A stretch of 20,408 nt of DNA from Candidatus Absconditabacterales bacterium (GCA_938010495.1 CALLUT010000084.1:1-20408); one strand, 5' to 3'; shown: positions 1 to 10,589, counted from the stretch's first letter. The notes: generated by a model not told the origin, from the sequence alone. Numbers and translations are program-made.

Positions 1-552
1 ATCGCCTAAGAGAATTGAACTCCAGCGCAATAATATCCAAGAGCTCATTGTTCAAGTAAGAATCCATCATAAATAGTTACTCCAAGGAACTCCATACCAT
101 TGCTGTATATCATATATCCATAATCACTGAGCAACGGCAACCGGATCCAAGAATAAATCAAAAATAGCTAACGTAATTCATCATAAAAATGCAGATAATA
201 ATAATTTACCACGATATGGTATGAATTGAATTATCCCACACACTATAACAGGCCATAAGAATAACAACGTATAAGGAAACGTTCATAAAAATTTTCAACC
301 TACAAGGTCTGAGTATTGGAAACAACCGTATGGAAAACAGGTTTTGATACCTATGAATTCAATAAATATTCCAAACAACCCTACTCATAAAACTCAAAGC
401 AATGCTTTTTTTCAATAATTTTTTCCTATATAAAAACATACAATTAATCATAGAAAAACTATTCATAATGATGAAATCCATGCGTTCTCAGCACTCAGGG
501 GAGTTCTCATCATTCACCATCAAATAATAGCTCATAATATAATATACAACAT
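1..552 (-). CDS. Carotenoid biosynthesis membrane protein, CruF/DUF422-like (3' end cut by window)
   Basis: The first 184 residues are visible and the C-terminus lies beyond the window edge. It is a very hydrophobic protein with several predicted membrane segments. The pattern fits the DUF422/CruF carotenoid family (PF04240): EFIGIKTCFPYGCFQYSD near residue 75, LFLDPVAVAQGLW near 140, then WYGVPWSNYLGWILTG near 160. Known members hydrate the end of an acyclic carotene (CruF 1',2'-hydratase, bisanhydrobacterioruberin hydratase). The ATG shares one base with the TAA of crtI (TAATG at 554..550), so translation is probably coupled to crtI. Many glycines are UGA. The family call is fairly firm; the exact reaction is inferred from family and from crtI next door. 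Confidence 0.8.
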
Positions 553-2015
553 TATTCTTTTATCCTATCAACAGCAAGTTTCCCACTTATAAGACACATT
601 GGCATACCAATCCCTGGATTCGTATATCAACCAGCATAAAATAAATTTTTTACTTTTTTGCTTTTTGTGTTTGGTCTCAACAACGCTGTTTGCCGCATTG
701 TATGAGCAAGTCCAAGTGCAGATCATTGGAACGAATTGTAACGTTCTTTAAAATCTTGAACAGTAAAAACACGTTCTTGTACAATACGATCTTGAAACGT
801 CTCTCAAATAGATTCTTCGATCATGCTCAGTGTTTTATTTCTATAAGCAATTTTTTGTTCTTCATCTAACTCTACTCCAGGAGGAAAAGGAACAAGTATA
901 AAGAGATTTTCATGATTTGGTGGAGCGACTGTTTTATCTGTTTTTGATGGGCAACAAATATAGAGAGAAGGGTCAGTAGGTGATACTTTTGTATCAAATA
1001 TTTCTTTAAAATTTTGATCTCGATCTTTTGAGAAAACAAGTGTATGATGGTCTAGGTTTTCAACATGTCATTTCACTCCTAAATATAATATAAATCAACT
1101 AGGAGCCATTACCTTCTTGTCCCAATATGATTGAGGAAATGTCTGTCGTTTTTCTTCAAGCATTTGCGTTTCAGTCCAATGATAATCAGCGTTTGAAATC
1201 ACATAATCATATGGTATTTCTTCTCATCATATCGTAATTGATTGAGTAATTCAATTCTCTACATTTATCTTAGTCACTTCGCTATTTGTATAAAATACTA
1301 CTCAATACTCCTTTGCTAAACGGACCAATCATTGTATTATTGAGTTTACTCATCCATCTGGATAAAATACTCCCATTCAAAAATCTACGTATGTCATAAT
1401 ATTATATAATGCAGGTGCTGCTTTTGGTGCTGTTCACAAAAATACTAATGGGTATTGCATAATCTTTTGCATTTCTGGCGTTTTAAACCAACGCTTAACA
1501 TACTTATCCATTTTTTCAAATACGCGCATTTTTCTTCATTCAGTAGCCATCCTCCACGTAAAAAAGTCAAAGATACTATCATAATTCCTTGGAACAAATT
1601 CTTTCATAGCTACTTCATACTGATATTTTGCTAACTCAAGATACTCATATAATTTATCAGTAGACCCTGGTTCTAAGCGTTCAAATGTTTCTCTATTTTT
1701 TTCTAGCTCATCAAATACATCTACCACATGTTCTGTATCTTTAAAAAAGATTTTATAAGAAGGAGCAAGTTTTGAAATAGAAATATAATCTTCCCTATTT
1801 TTTCAAAATTGTTCAAAATATGAATCAAACAGATCTGGCATTAAGTACCAACTTGGTCACATATCTCGACGAAATCAATCTTTTTCAAACACACTAGCTC
1901 TTCATCAAAGTTGTTCATTCTTTTCATACACAGTAACTTCATGTCATTGTGAAGCAGCATGAATCGCAGCAGATATTCATCAAAATCATGATCATATAAT
2001 TCAAACTTTAGCCAT
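552..2015 (-). CDS. crtI: Phytoene desaturase CrtI-type carotenoid oxidoreductase
   Basis: 487 residues, the usual length for CrtI. The N-terminus has the FAD dinucleotide-binding fold MAKVGIIGSGFGGISAA (GxGxxG, residues 8-13). It is followed by the CrtI-type segment GGRASVFEKDGFRRDMGPSW around residues 40-60. The C-terminus carries the family signature as GGYTNPGIGMPMCLISGK. The enzyme class introduces double bonds into phytoene or related C30/C40 polyenes using FAD, at the membrane surface. Which desaturation product is made cannot be told from sequence. The gene is divergent from the prenyl synthase gene and overlaps the downstream CruF-like start by one base. Read with the standard code it looks broken at many UGA positions; with UGA = Gly it is intact. 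No phytoene synthase is in the window. Confidence 0.93.
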
Positions 2016-2096
2016 CGTAATATAGAGAAGAAACAAATACTCTATGCATAGTTATTTCGTTGCATTTTACTACTGATTCACTACAAAGTGGTAACT
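2016..2096. promoter_or_regulatory. Divergent intergenic region between crtI and the isoprenoid operon
   Basis: 81 bases separate the two start codons and must hold promoters for both the crtI-CruF unit and the prenyl synthase operon, unless distal ones are used. I found no clear -35/-10 pair on either strand. A TATATT hexamer lies 3 bases upstream of the crtI ATG on the minus strand and is too close to be convincing. There is no obvious Shine-Dalgarno sequence before either gene. Confidence 0.4.
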
Positions 2097-3107
2097 ATGA
2101 AATGGGACGAATATAAAACAATTTTTAACGATACGTTAGAACAATATATTGATAGTAAGATTTCCGAAGTTGGACATCTCTTTTATGATGATATCTTACA
2201 AAACATCATCAATTATATACAAGTTTTTCAGCAATGAGGTAAGCGTATTAGACCATATATGGTTTATGCTTTATACAAAGCATTTGATTGAAAATGAGAA
2301 GATATCTTACAACTTTCTATGACTCCAGAACTGGTTCACCTTTTTGCTCTTGTTCATGACGATATCATAGATAAATGAACTATTAGACATGATAATCCAA
2401 CTGTACATAAATATATAGAATCTCAATACGACAACGCACATATTTGAATGTGACAAGCCATTTTGATATGAGATCTAATTTACACATGGGCTCAACAAAA
2501 CGTTCATAAGAACACTGATAATAATGAAGCAAAAACATTTGTATCGACTCTTTTACAAGAAGTTATTATCGGTGAGATGATTGATGTACATATGTCAGTA
2601 ACTCCTCTTGTTGATGATCCGGAAAAAATTCTGCGAAAAGATAAACTCAAATCATGATACTACACCTTCACAAGACCAATGATGCTGTGAGCAATGCTTG
2701 CAAACGTTGACCATGATACCATGAAAAAAGTAGAAAACTTATGATCTACAATAGCTCTTGCCTTTCAAATGAGAGATGACCTTATGGATGTGATTGAAAC
2801 AGATTCAAATAAAACACCATTTTCTGATCTTAAAGAATGAAACCAAACAATTCTTTTCCATGAAACATTCAAGCGCATTTCACAAGAAGATAAAGTATTT
2901 ATTCTTTCTTATCGTTGAAAAGATTTTGGTAGTGACATTCAAGAAAAAATCATTACAATAATAAATAATTCATGAGCGATTGAAGAAACCAAAAATAAAA
3001 TAAACGATTATCTTCAAGCTGCAAACAAGCAACTTGATACATTATTGAATGATGATAACATCATGAAAGAAAGTATTAGAGAAGTAATTACCTTTTTGAA
3101 AGTATAA
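2097..3107 (+). CDS. (All-E)-polyprenyl diphosphate synthase (GGPP/FPP synthase type)
   Basis: 336 residues, typical for the trans-isoprenyl diphosphate synthase family. The substrate loop QQGGKRIRP sits at residues 45-53, the first aspartate-rich motif DDIID at 88-92 and the second DDLMD at 227-231, so both Mg-binding sites are complete. It condenses IPP units onto an allylic diphosphate in the cytosol. Beside crtI, a C20 (GGPP, CrtE-like) or C15 product is likely, but chain length is not decided here. It is first in a four-gene plus-strand operon; the Nudix gene starts 6 bases after the stop. The GG of the GGKR motif is encoded TGA GGT, one of the clearest proofs of the UGA = Gly reading. 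Confidence 0.93.
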
Positions 3108-3113
3108 AAAAAT

Positions 3114-3653
3114 ATGTGAGAAAACAGAATAAATATCCCAGTTATACAATCAGGAGAAACTTGAAAACAATGAGTTTGGATCAATCTTTTTGATTGAGCA
3201 TGAAACGTCATGAGAATTTTAGAAGCAGTTGATCAATGACATAAAAAAAGAGGGCAAATTAGCTTGGTTGCATGATCATTGGAAGAAAATGAGGATAGCA
3301 TAATAGCCTGAAAACGTGAAGTAAAAGAAGAAGTATGAATCAATACTGATAATGCAGAAATTATCGAACATACATGAAAGATTATGATAAATGTTTTTGA
3401 TAAAGAATGAACATTAATAAATGAAATATTTAGTAAGGCAATTACTATTAGATTAAAAGAAATTAAACCAACAATAAATATAGATAAAAAAGAAGTACTT
3501 GATGCTCATTGGATACCTGCTGATGAAATGAAAACTCTTTTAGAAGACCCTACTAAAAACTGAGAAATAAGACCTTGAACTAGACATGCTTTTTTACGTC
3601 CAGATGTAAATACAATAGTTAAAACACATGATGGAAAATACCTCAAAGAATAA
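3114..3653 (+). CDS. Nudix hydrolase in isoprenoid operon
   Basis: 179 residues with a perfect Nudix box, GX5EX7REUXEEXGU, at residues 54-76 (G54, E60, R68, E69, E72, E73, G75). Nudix enzymes cleave nucleoside or other diphosphates linked to a further group, using Mg bound by the REXXEE glutamates. Nothing in the sequence fixes the substrate. It lies between a prenyl diphosphate synthase and an isopentenyl phosphate kinase gene and overlaps the latter by 23 bases, so a role on prenyl diphosphates is plausible (some plant Nudix proteins hydrolyse IPP to IP), but housecleaning of nucleotides is equally possible. It is not IDI-1: the box is the standard hydrolase form and no IDI-1 features are seen. 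The second codon is UGA (Gly). Confidence 0.85.
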
Positions 3654-4329
3654 ATTTCTCCTTATAAAACTATGATGATCACTTATTGCTCCAAAGTGAA
3701 CATCTAAATTTCGCAATGTACGACTAAAAAAAACATCTACCCTCATAGACTCGTTTACTCACAAGCAAAAAATCATAATAAATTGAACATGACATTTTTG
3801 ACATGATGCAGTAAATGCATACTGAGTTAATGAATCGTCATATATGAAAATACATACGACTTTGCACAAGTATTTTTCAATGGTAGATGAATATTTCCCT
3901 TTATACACAAGAATATCAGGAGAATGAATTTATGAAGATAATTATGATAAAACAATCTTTGATCAGTTCGATAAACTTATTATTGGATGATCAGTTACCC
4001 ATTCAAAAACAGTTTCTTCGGAAAAAATTTATAAAAAAATTCAACAAAAACTCACTCCTCCTATCACTTATATGCTTACTGATGTTGATTGAGTTTTTGA
4101 TAAAGATTGAAACGTAATTCCAATTATTAATAATGATAATATAGGTTCTCTACATTTCTACAAAAAAGAAGGAGACGTAAGTTGATGAATGAAAGAAAAA
4201 ATTGAACAACTACAAGAAGTATGAAATACTTACCATTGAAAAACACGAATTATAAATTGAAACGATATAGATAACGTAAAAAACGTTATTCTCAATGATA
4301 CCTGAATTTGAACACAAGTTTATTTTTAA
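3631..4329 (+). CDS. Isopentenyl phosphate kinase (amino acid kinase fold)
   Basis: 232 residues. The N-terminus has the amino-acid-kinase phosphate-binding motif LIKLGGSLIAPK (Lys13, Gly15, Gly16). NGTGHFGHDAV follows at 51-61, where the His of FGH (58) matches the substrate histidine that marks IPK. The C-terminal half has LTDVDGVFDKDG and GDVSGGMKEKI (D182-M187), the IPK form of the family signature. The reaction is ATP + isopentenyl phosphate to IPP, known from the alternative archaeal mevalonate pathway, plants and a few bacteria. The chosen ATG overlaps the Nudix stop by 23 bases and leaves the kinase motif near the N-terminus, as in the family. Its usual HGGGSFGH is NGTGHFGH here. The type 2 IPP isomerase starts 6 bases downstream. 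Confidence 0.87.
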
Positions 4330-4335
4330 ATACAC

Positions 4336-5328
4336 ATGACAACAAACCAACGTAAATTAGACCATATAGATTCTGTGCTCAACTGAAATGTTGATGATAA
4401 TTTTCATTGTTTCGATAGCTATGATCTTCCATATAGAGCGCTTCCAGAGTTAGACTTAGAACATGTAGATACATCTATAAATTTCTTTTGAAAAGAACTG
4501 TCATTTCCTTTTATCATAAGTTCAATGACATGATGACCAGTAAAATGATCATCAATAAACAAGAATCTTGCTGAAGCCGCAGAACGTGCATGAATTTGAT
4601 TATGACTATGATCAATGAGAATTATTATAGAAGATCCATCAACTATTGATACGTTTAACATAAGAAAGCTATGTCCTTCAATACCACTCTTTGCAAACGT
4701 TTGAGTTGTACAGTTTAATTATTGATTTGGTGCTGATGAATGCAATCGTCTTATCGATGCAATACAAGCAGATTGAATTTTCCTTCATGTAAACCCTTTA
4801 CAAGAGGCTGTACAGCCTGAATGAGATACAAATTTTTCATGACTTATTGATAAAATAGCTACCATAATTCCAAAGCTAAATGCTCCTGTCATTATAAAAG
4901 AAACATGAAATTGAATAGATTGAGTTACTGCAAAAAAACTCAAAGAAGCATGAGTTCAACGAATAGATGTATCATGACGCTGATGAGTTTCACGACCAGC
5001 AGTTGAATGAGAAAGAAGATGAGACTCATTGTGAGATAGTATTAGATGATTATGAATTACTACTGATCAAACATTACTTCAATGTAGAGCAATTGAATGA
5101 CTAAATCTTATAGCTTGATGATGAGTTCGTTCTTGAGTAGATTGAGCAAAAGCTCTGGCTCTGTGAGCATCACTTTTTACAGCATGATGACCATTCTTAA
5201 AACCTTCTCTAGAATCAGCTGATGCAGTTTATGAAGAATTAGAATTACGAAAAAAACAGATGCAAATTGCACTGTTTAGTACTGGAAGTGGAAATATAGA
5301 AGAATTCAAAAATAATATTCAATTATAA
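4336..5328 (+). CDS. fni: Type 2 isopentenyl-diphosphate delta-isomerase (FMN-dependent)
   Basis: 330 residues, normal for IDI-2. Family motifs in order: RKLDHIDSVL at the N-terminus, SSMTGG, NKNLAEAAERAGIGLGLGS, HVNPLQEAVQPEGD, KETGNGI, VSGRGGVSRPAVEGERR, and a glycine-rich AGGGVRSG flavin phosphate site. It interconverts IPP and DMAPP with reduced FMN in the cytosol, supplying the allylic primer for the prenyl synthase upstream. It is the last gene of the operon; its TAA directly abuts the TAA of the convergent gene (TAATTA, 5326-5331). By hand count about 35 of 38 glycines are UGA, among the heaviest use in the window, including runs of two and three in a row. Confidence 0.95.
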
Positions 5329-6030
5329 TTACACCAAAATAGCTTGATCTTTATGGGCATCAGGATTGTAACATTTGAATAACAATGAAATAATATCAGT
5401 TGTTCACAATCTTTCTGCATACATTCAAACTCACTTCAGCGACTCTGAAACTACATTTACTCTCGTATCAAGGAATTTATCATTCTTTAAGAAAATTCTA
5501 TATCTATCTACAATTTTTTCTGGTGTTTCAACATTGCTCAACGCGTTCATGAATTTTTGTCGCCATGGTTTACGGATATTTTTAGAATCCTCTTCCATTG
5601 GATAATAAGGAACTACTACATAAAATTCCTTAACATAAATTAATCATTGTTTTGAATTAATATCTTCTAAGAACTGTACATATCAATCTCACTGATCTTT
5701 TAAAAGTCATTCATCAAGAGCATTTACGTTCTTATGCATATATTCAATATAGTCTGAAAGTTCTAAGTAGTTGTTACGAATAAGTATTTGTAGTGGGAAA
5801 TCTAATCAGTTAAGAAACTTTTTATATTGCTCAACAATTACTTCTTGTTCATCATAATTTCTTAGATCAATATTAATTCATGTAATTTTCAATATCGCTC
5901 TTATTCATCAATCTTTTAAAATTATTGTATCACCTCTAATTTCGGAAACTGGCAACATAGTTTCCGTATTAAATACGTTATTTTTCTTTCCTCTTTGGAT
6001 TTTATCTTTTTCTTTTGGAAATCAGAACAT
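5329..6030 (-). CDS. TraC/VirB4-N-like component of a type IV secretion or pilus system
   Basis: 233 residues. Resembles the short TraC-like proteins common in candidate-phyla genomes, which match the N-terminal non-ATPase part of VirB4/TraC. An early segment reads LPVSEIRGDTIILKDGGIRA, followed by ITGINIDLRNYDEQE, YKKFLNGLDFPLQILIRNN and, in the middle, KEFYVVVPYYPM. No Walker A motif is present, so it is not itself the ATPase. It is third in an operon after two pilin-like genes (19-base gap) and probably acts at the inner membrane with them. A VirB4-type ATPase usually lies directly downstream of such genes; here the isoprenoid operon converges instead. The family call rests on pattern recognition and is moderately sure. 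Confidence 0.65.
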
Positions 6031-6049
6031 TACTTATATTATAATAAAA

Positions 6050-6529
6050 TTATACATCTACGTCTTTCTTCACTTGGAAGAATATATCAAAGAATTGACT
6101 TACGAGAATCCATGCAGTACCAATAATAAACAGGGCAATTATTGCTGTAACAATAATTTTACGAGCATTCTTGTATCCTTCTTCATTATCCGTTGTCAAT
6201 ATCATTCTGTAAAACCCATAAATTAAGGTTGTTAATGCAACAAGACCAATAATTGCAAGTATCCGGTTCATTACCTCCTTAATATAAGCTGTGGCTCTCT
6301 GATCATCTTCAAGATCTATTTTATAGGCTGCTTGGATCTGTTCTGAAGCAGAGTCATCAGGGTCAATTGCTTCTTCCTTAATTATTTTTCATATATTTAT
6401 AGCTTCTTCTCATTTCTGAGCATCAGAAACATCATAGGGAAATGATGGATCAATATCATACGCAACTATTCATCACAAAGAGAAAAACCCTATTATTCAT
6501 ACTAATAATCATACGATAATTTTTTTCAT
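6050..6529 (-). CDS. VirB2/TrbC-type pilin-like membrane protein
   Basis: 159 residues. An N-terminal hydrophobic signal-like segment (residues 3-24) is followed by a polar, acidic stretch and then two strong membrane helices, MNRILAIIGLVALTTLIYGFY near 87-107 and IIVTAIIALFIIGTAWILV near 125-143, with a basic loop (KNARK) between them. This two-helix hairpin after a leader is the plan of VirB2/TrbC pilins of type IV secretion systems. It starts in a one-base overlap with the stop of the preceding pilin-like gene (TAATG at 6531..6527). The internal Met at 6271 follows a GGAGGT, but at a spacing too short for initiation, and the upstream coding reads through UGA = Gly codons, so I take the longer form. 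Confidence 0.7.
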
Positions 6530-7032
6530 TATGGTGTTGTCAGTAATCAAATAAGTCGGAATATGATACTCACCATAAACCATGCAACTGCTATACCAAA
6601 TATAGCGATAAGTGCATATCTAATTCATGATTGTCATTTTTTTAATTTTTCTTCATCAGCTCAAGCCGTAAGAGCCATAAGTCAATGAATCAGAAGATAT
6701 ATCAAAGCTGCCAATCATGCTATTCATAATGTCCAATTTATAATTCATTTTCGTGTTCTTGAAACTTCAGTCCATGCTTCAGAAGTATCCTTTATTTCTG
6801 AATAAAAGATTTTTTCTTCTCATGAAGAATCTCATAATCATTTAGCAATTTCTTCCGATCAATCCCTCAATACATCTTCGCTATCAGTTATTTTACTTCA
6901 TACTACGTCTGAATTTTTTTGTGTTAAAATAGATTCTCCCTCACCGATAGGGTAATCTAATGCAGAAAATACCGTTCAAAACGGCATTGCCAACAATATT
7001 GCCATAAATGCTATACGAGCTAGAGTTTTCAT
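6529..7032 (-). CDS. VirB2/TrbC-type pilin-like membrane protein, first gene of operon
   Basis: 167 residues. A cleavable-type signal sequence (MKTLARIAFMAILLAMPFG, possible cleavage after VFSA) leads into an acidic, Ser-rich extracellular stretch. Two membrane helices follow: about 106-127 (TLGIAGLAALIYLLIHGLMAL) and about 142-164 (YALIAIFGIAVAWFMVSIIF), with the positive loop EEKLKKG between. It has the same plan as the next gene, suggesting an ancient duplication or a pilin pair. The start at 7032 is supported by a consensus promoter whose predicted transcription start falls on this ATG; a longer frame back to 7176 would run through the promoter and is rejected. Role inferred: pilus subunit of a type IV secretion-like apparatus. 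Confidence 0.7.
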
Positions 7033-7038
7033 ACCTAA

Positions 7039-7067
7039 AGTATAGTGACTCAGGGTGTTTGTGTCAA
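7039..7067 (-). promoter_or_regulatory. Sigma70-type promoter of pilin operon, predicted leaderless
   Basis: On the minus strand TTGACA (7067..7062), a 17-base spacer and TATACT (7044..7039) match the housekeeping consensus at 11 of 12 positions. Only six bases separate the -10 box from the ATG at 7032, so transcription should begin at or next to the start codon. No Shine-Dalgarno sequence can fit. Confidence 0.85.
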
Positions 7068-7133
7068 AAAATATCGGTATAGACTTAAAACAATAAAAAC
7101 ATAAAATACGATAATGTTTATCATACAAAAATA

Positions 7134-8198
7134 ATGGCACGATATAAATGTATTTTTCTTTCAATTCTTTTTTCATTTTTTTTTAATGCATGAGTTTCTG
7201 CTCAAGAAACACTTACTATATGAACTATTGAAAGACCGCCATTTATGATGGTTTGAGAAGATAGTGAACTCACATGATTTTCTGTAGAACTTCGAGAAAA
7301 AATTGCAATCAATCAAAATATTGAATACGAACGGAAAGAGTTTAAGGTGTTTTGAGATATGATCAAAAGTGTTGAGAATGAGTCAATAAATTGAGCAATA
7401 GCAAACATAACAATCACATCAGACAGAGAAAAATCAATGAACTTTACTCAACCAATCTATGATTCTTGATTACAGCTTATTGTTTCAAAAGATAGAGCGA
7501 AACCTTCTCTATTTAATGTAATTTGGGAATCATGAATAGTAGGATTTATATTATGAGCTTTTTTGATTCTACTGGTTGTTGCGCATATAATTTGGTATTT
7601 TGAAAGAGGGTGAGAAGGTCAGGATTACTTTAGAGATGAATATAAATGATGAATTCGAGATGCATTTTGGCGAGCATTTATTGTAGTAACAATGTGATGA
7701 TTTGAAAACGAAAGACCAGAAAACCGAAAAGGGAGAATCTTTGCTGTAATATGGGTAATTATATGATTATTTTTCGTATCCAGTCTAACTGCACAAATTA
7801 CAACTTCTTTAACAGTAAGCGAATTAGCAAGTTCTATAACATCATATCATGATCTTGTTGGGAAAAAAGTATGAGCTATGGAATGACCTACAATTAAGAA
7901 TTTTCTTTGAAATCAATGAATTTCAGTCACTTGATATCAGACTCCAGAACAACTATATAGCGATTTAAGAAATTGAAAAATCGATGCAGTCGTATGAGAT
8001 GCCCCAATCATAAAATACTATGTGGCTACCAATCCAAGTGATAATTTCCTTTTAGTATGAGAAGTTTTCAAAAAAGAAAAATATGGAATGATTCTCCCAA
8101 CAAACTCATCATACATTGAAAAAATTAATCAAGAGATCTTGTCGTTACAAGAAAATTGAACATATAACTTCTTGCTAGAAAAATATTTCGGTCAATAA
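7134..8198 (+). CDS. Prokaryotic ionotropic glutamate receptor-like ligand-gated ion channel
   Basis: 354 residues with the split layout of GluR0-type receptors. There is a signal peptide (1-23), a first half of a periplasmic binding domain with FSVELREKIA and the ligand-binding ANITITSDRE (Arg98), then a membrane helix at about 134-154. A pore loop follows at about 177-192 (DAFWRAFIVVTMGGFENERP), then a second helix at about 200-222 (FAVIWVIIGLFFVSSLTAQ), and the second half of the binding domain with LVGKKVGAMEGP and IDAVVGDAPIIKYY to the end. The ligand is probably an amino acid. Where GluR0 has the potassium filter TVGYGD, this protein has TMGGFEN (186-192), so ion selectivity must differ. 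An ordinary binding protein would lack the two helices and pore. It ends flush against the convergent gltX stop. Confidence 0.85.
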
Positions 8199-9686
<1,488 letters not shown>

Positions 9687-9740
9687 AGTTTTCTAATAAT
9701 GTATAAACAATGGTGTGTTTATAGGGATATAATGAAACTT

Positions 9741-9781
9741 TGCAAAATAAAAAAGAAGTTACCGGTCGGAACCGATAACTT
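9741..9781 (-). terminator. Rho-independent terminator of the 9812-10441 gene
   Basis: An 11-base stem with one mismatch (9756-9766 with 9771-9781; loop CGGA) is followed on the minus strand by a T-rich tract (CTTTTTTATTTT, 9755..9744). It lies 30 bases past the stop. A second weaker hairpin (about 9790-9817) overlaps the stop codon itself. Confidence 0.85.
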
Positions 9782-9811
9782 TCATTCATAACTAATCCAT
9801 TACAAAACGGA

Positions 9812-10441
9812 TTAATTCTTTGATTTCTTACTCTCTTTAAGAAATCTCTTCTTCTCTTTCTTGTTGGCTTTGATCTTTTTCAAGATCTTCTTCATATCCT
9901 TAGAAGGAATTACGAAATCAAAGTCAAGTTCGTAGTGATCCAGAAGTTTCTCTACAGTAATGAAACCCTTTGGCCCCATCCCGCTAATGTCTTCAACTGT
10001 ATCTTTTGATCTTGTAACTAGTTGATACATGTATCTGATACGATTTTCTGGGTTTTCCTCATTGAATTTCTTCAACGCATTTTTTGCCGGTCCGGACAGT
10101 TCTACTCCCTCAGTAATGAAAGCAACCTCTAGAGATAATGCAGAGATTTTTTCATCAGAAAGCCTTTCACCTGAAGTAATTAAGCTTATATCTCTTTGCT
10201 CATTAAGCTCTTGGCTCCATCCTAGCAATGTAATATAAGCAACTTTTCCAAGAAGAGACTTGTACCCTAATTCTTGAACATAGCTCTTCAAGAAAGATTT
10301 TTTCTCCTTTGAAGAAGAAAGTTTCCTAAATGATTTTGCTACAGGTTTTTTTAAGGATAAACAGTCTGCCGTGAAATTTAACTCATCTTCTGACATTAAG
10401 CTAATTGCCTTACAAAAAAGATTTTTTAATTTAGAAAGCAT
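9812..10441 (-). CDS. Uncharacterised basic protein with helix-hairpin-helix (alpha-CTD-like) segment
   Basis: 209 residues, not recognised as a whole. Residues 1-140 look helical, with no membrane segment. Residues 147-172 (DTVEDISGMGPKGFITVEKL, then LDHYEL) resemble the helix-hairpin-helix of the RNA polymerase alpha C-terminal domain, which suggests nucleic-acid or protein contact. The end (181-209) is very lysine-rich. The gene stands alone, with its own TTGACA/TATTAT promoter and its own terminator. All 9 glycines use GGN and none UGA, unlike most neighbours, so the reading frame is open in the standard code too. This could mean recent acquisition from a standard-code organism, or selection on codon use. 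Function unknown; the HhH match is by eye only. Confidence 0.75.
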   Translation of the reverse strand: MLSKLKNLFCKAISLMSEDELNFTADCLSLKKPVAKSFRKLSSSKEKKSFLKSYVQELGYKSLLGKVAYITLLGWSQELNEQRDISLITSGERLSDEKISALSLEVAFITEGVELSGPAKNALKKFNEENPENRIRYMYQLVTRSKDTVEDISGMGPKGFITVEKLLDHYELDFDFVIPSKDMKKILKKIKANKKEKKRFLKESKKSKN

Positions 10442-10504
10442 AAAAATTTAATTTTGCTAAGATATTTCTACCTTAATATTATGTAATAATTTAAACACAA
10501 AAAT

Positions 10505-10532
10505 ATAATATAATTTTTATTTAAAATGTCAA
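10505..10532 (-). promoter_or_regulatory. Promoter of the 9812-10441 gene
   Basis: TTGACA (10532..10527), a 16-base spacer and TATTAT (10510..10505) on the minus strand. The predicted 5' leader is about 55 bases and AT-rich. The same hexamers and spacing occur before the lipoprotein gene at 14232. Confidence 0.7.
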
Positions 10533-10538
10533 TACATA

Positions 10539-10566
10539 TTGCTATTAGATCCTACTTGGATATAAA
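10539..10566 (+). promoter_or_regulatory. Putative promoter of the 10590-11264 gene
   Basis: TTGCTA (10539-10544), a 16-base spacer and TATAAA (10561-10566), ending 23 bases before the ATG. The -35 is imperfect, so this is a moderate call. It overlaps no other feature and faces away from the minus-strand promoter just beside it. Confidence 0.45.
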
Positions 10567-10589
10567 AAAGTATTTACTCACAAGATTTT

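Noticed and set aside
2097..5328. UGA read as tryptophan (code 4) or selenocysteine
   Set aside because: Trp does not fit GGKRIRP, GIGGAGM or SGRGGVSRP, TGG is still used for Trp, and UGA is far too frequent for selenocysteine.
6050..6271. Shorter pilin start at 6271 preceded by AAGGAGGT
   Set aside because: The spacing from GGAGGT to ATG is about one base, too short to initiate, and the longer frame adds a signal segment and a TAATG overlap with the gene before.
6976..7176. Longer start at 7176 for the first pilin-like gene
   Set aside because: It would place the consensus promoter inside the coding region and overlap the start of the divergent channel gene.
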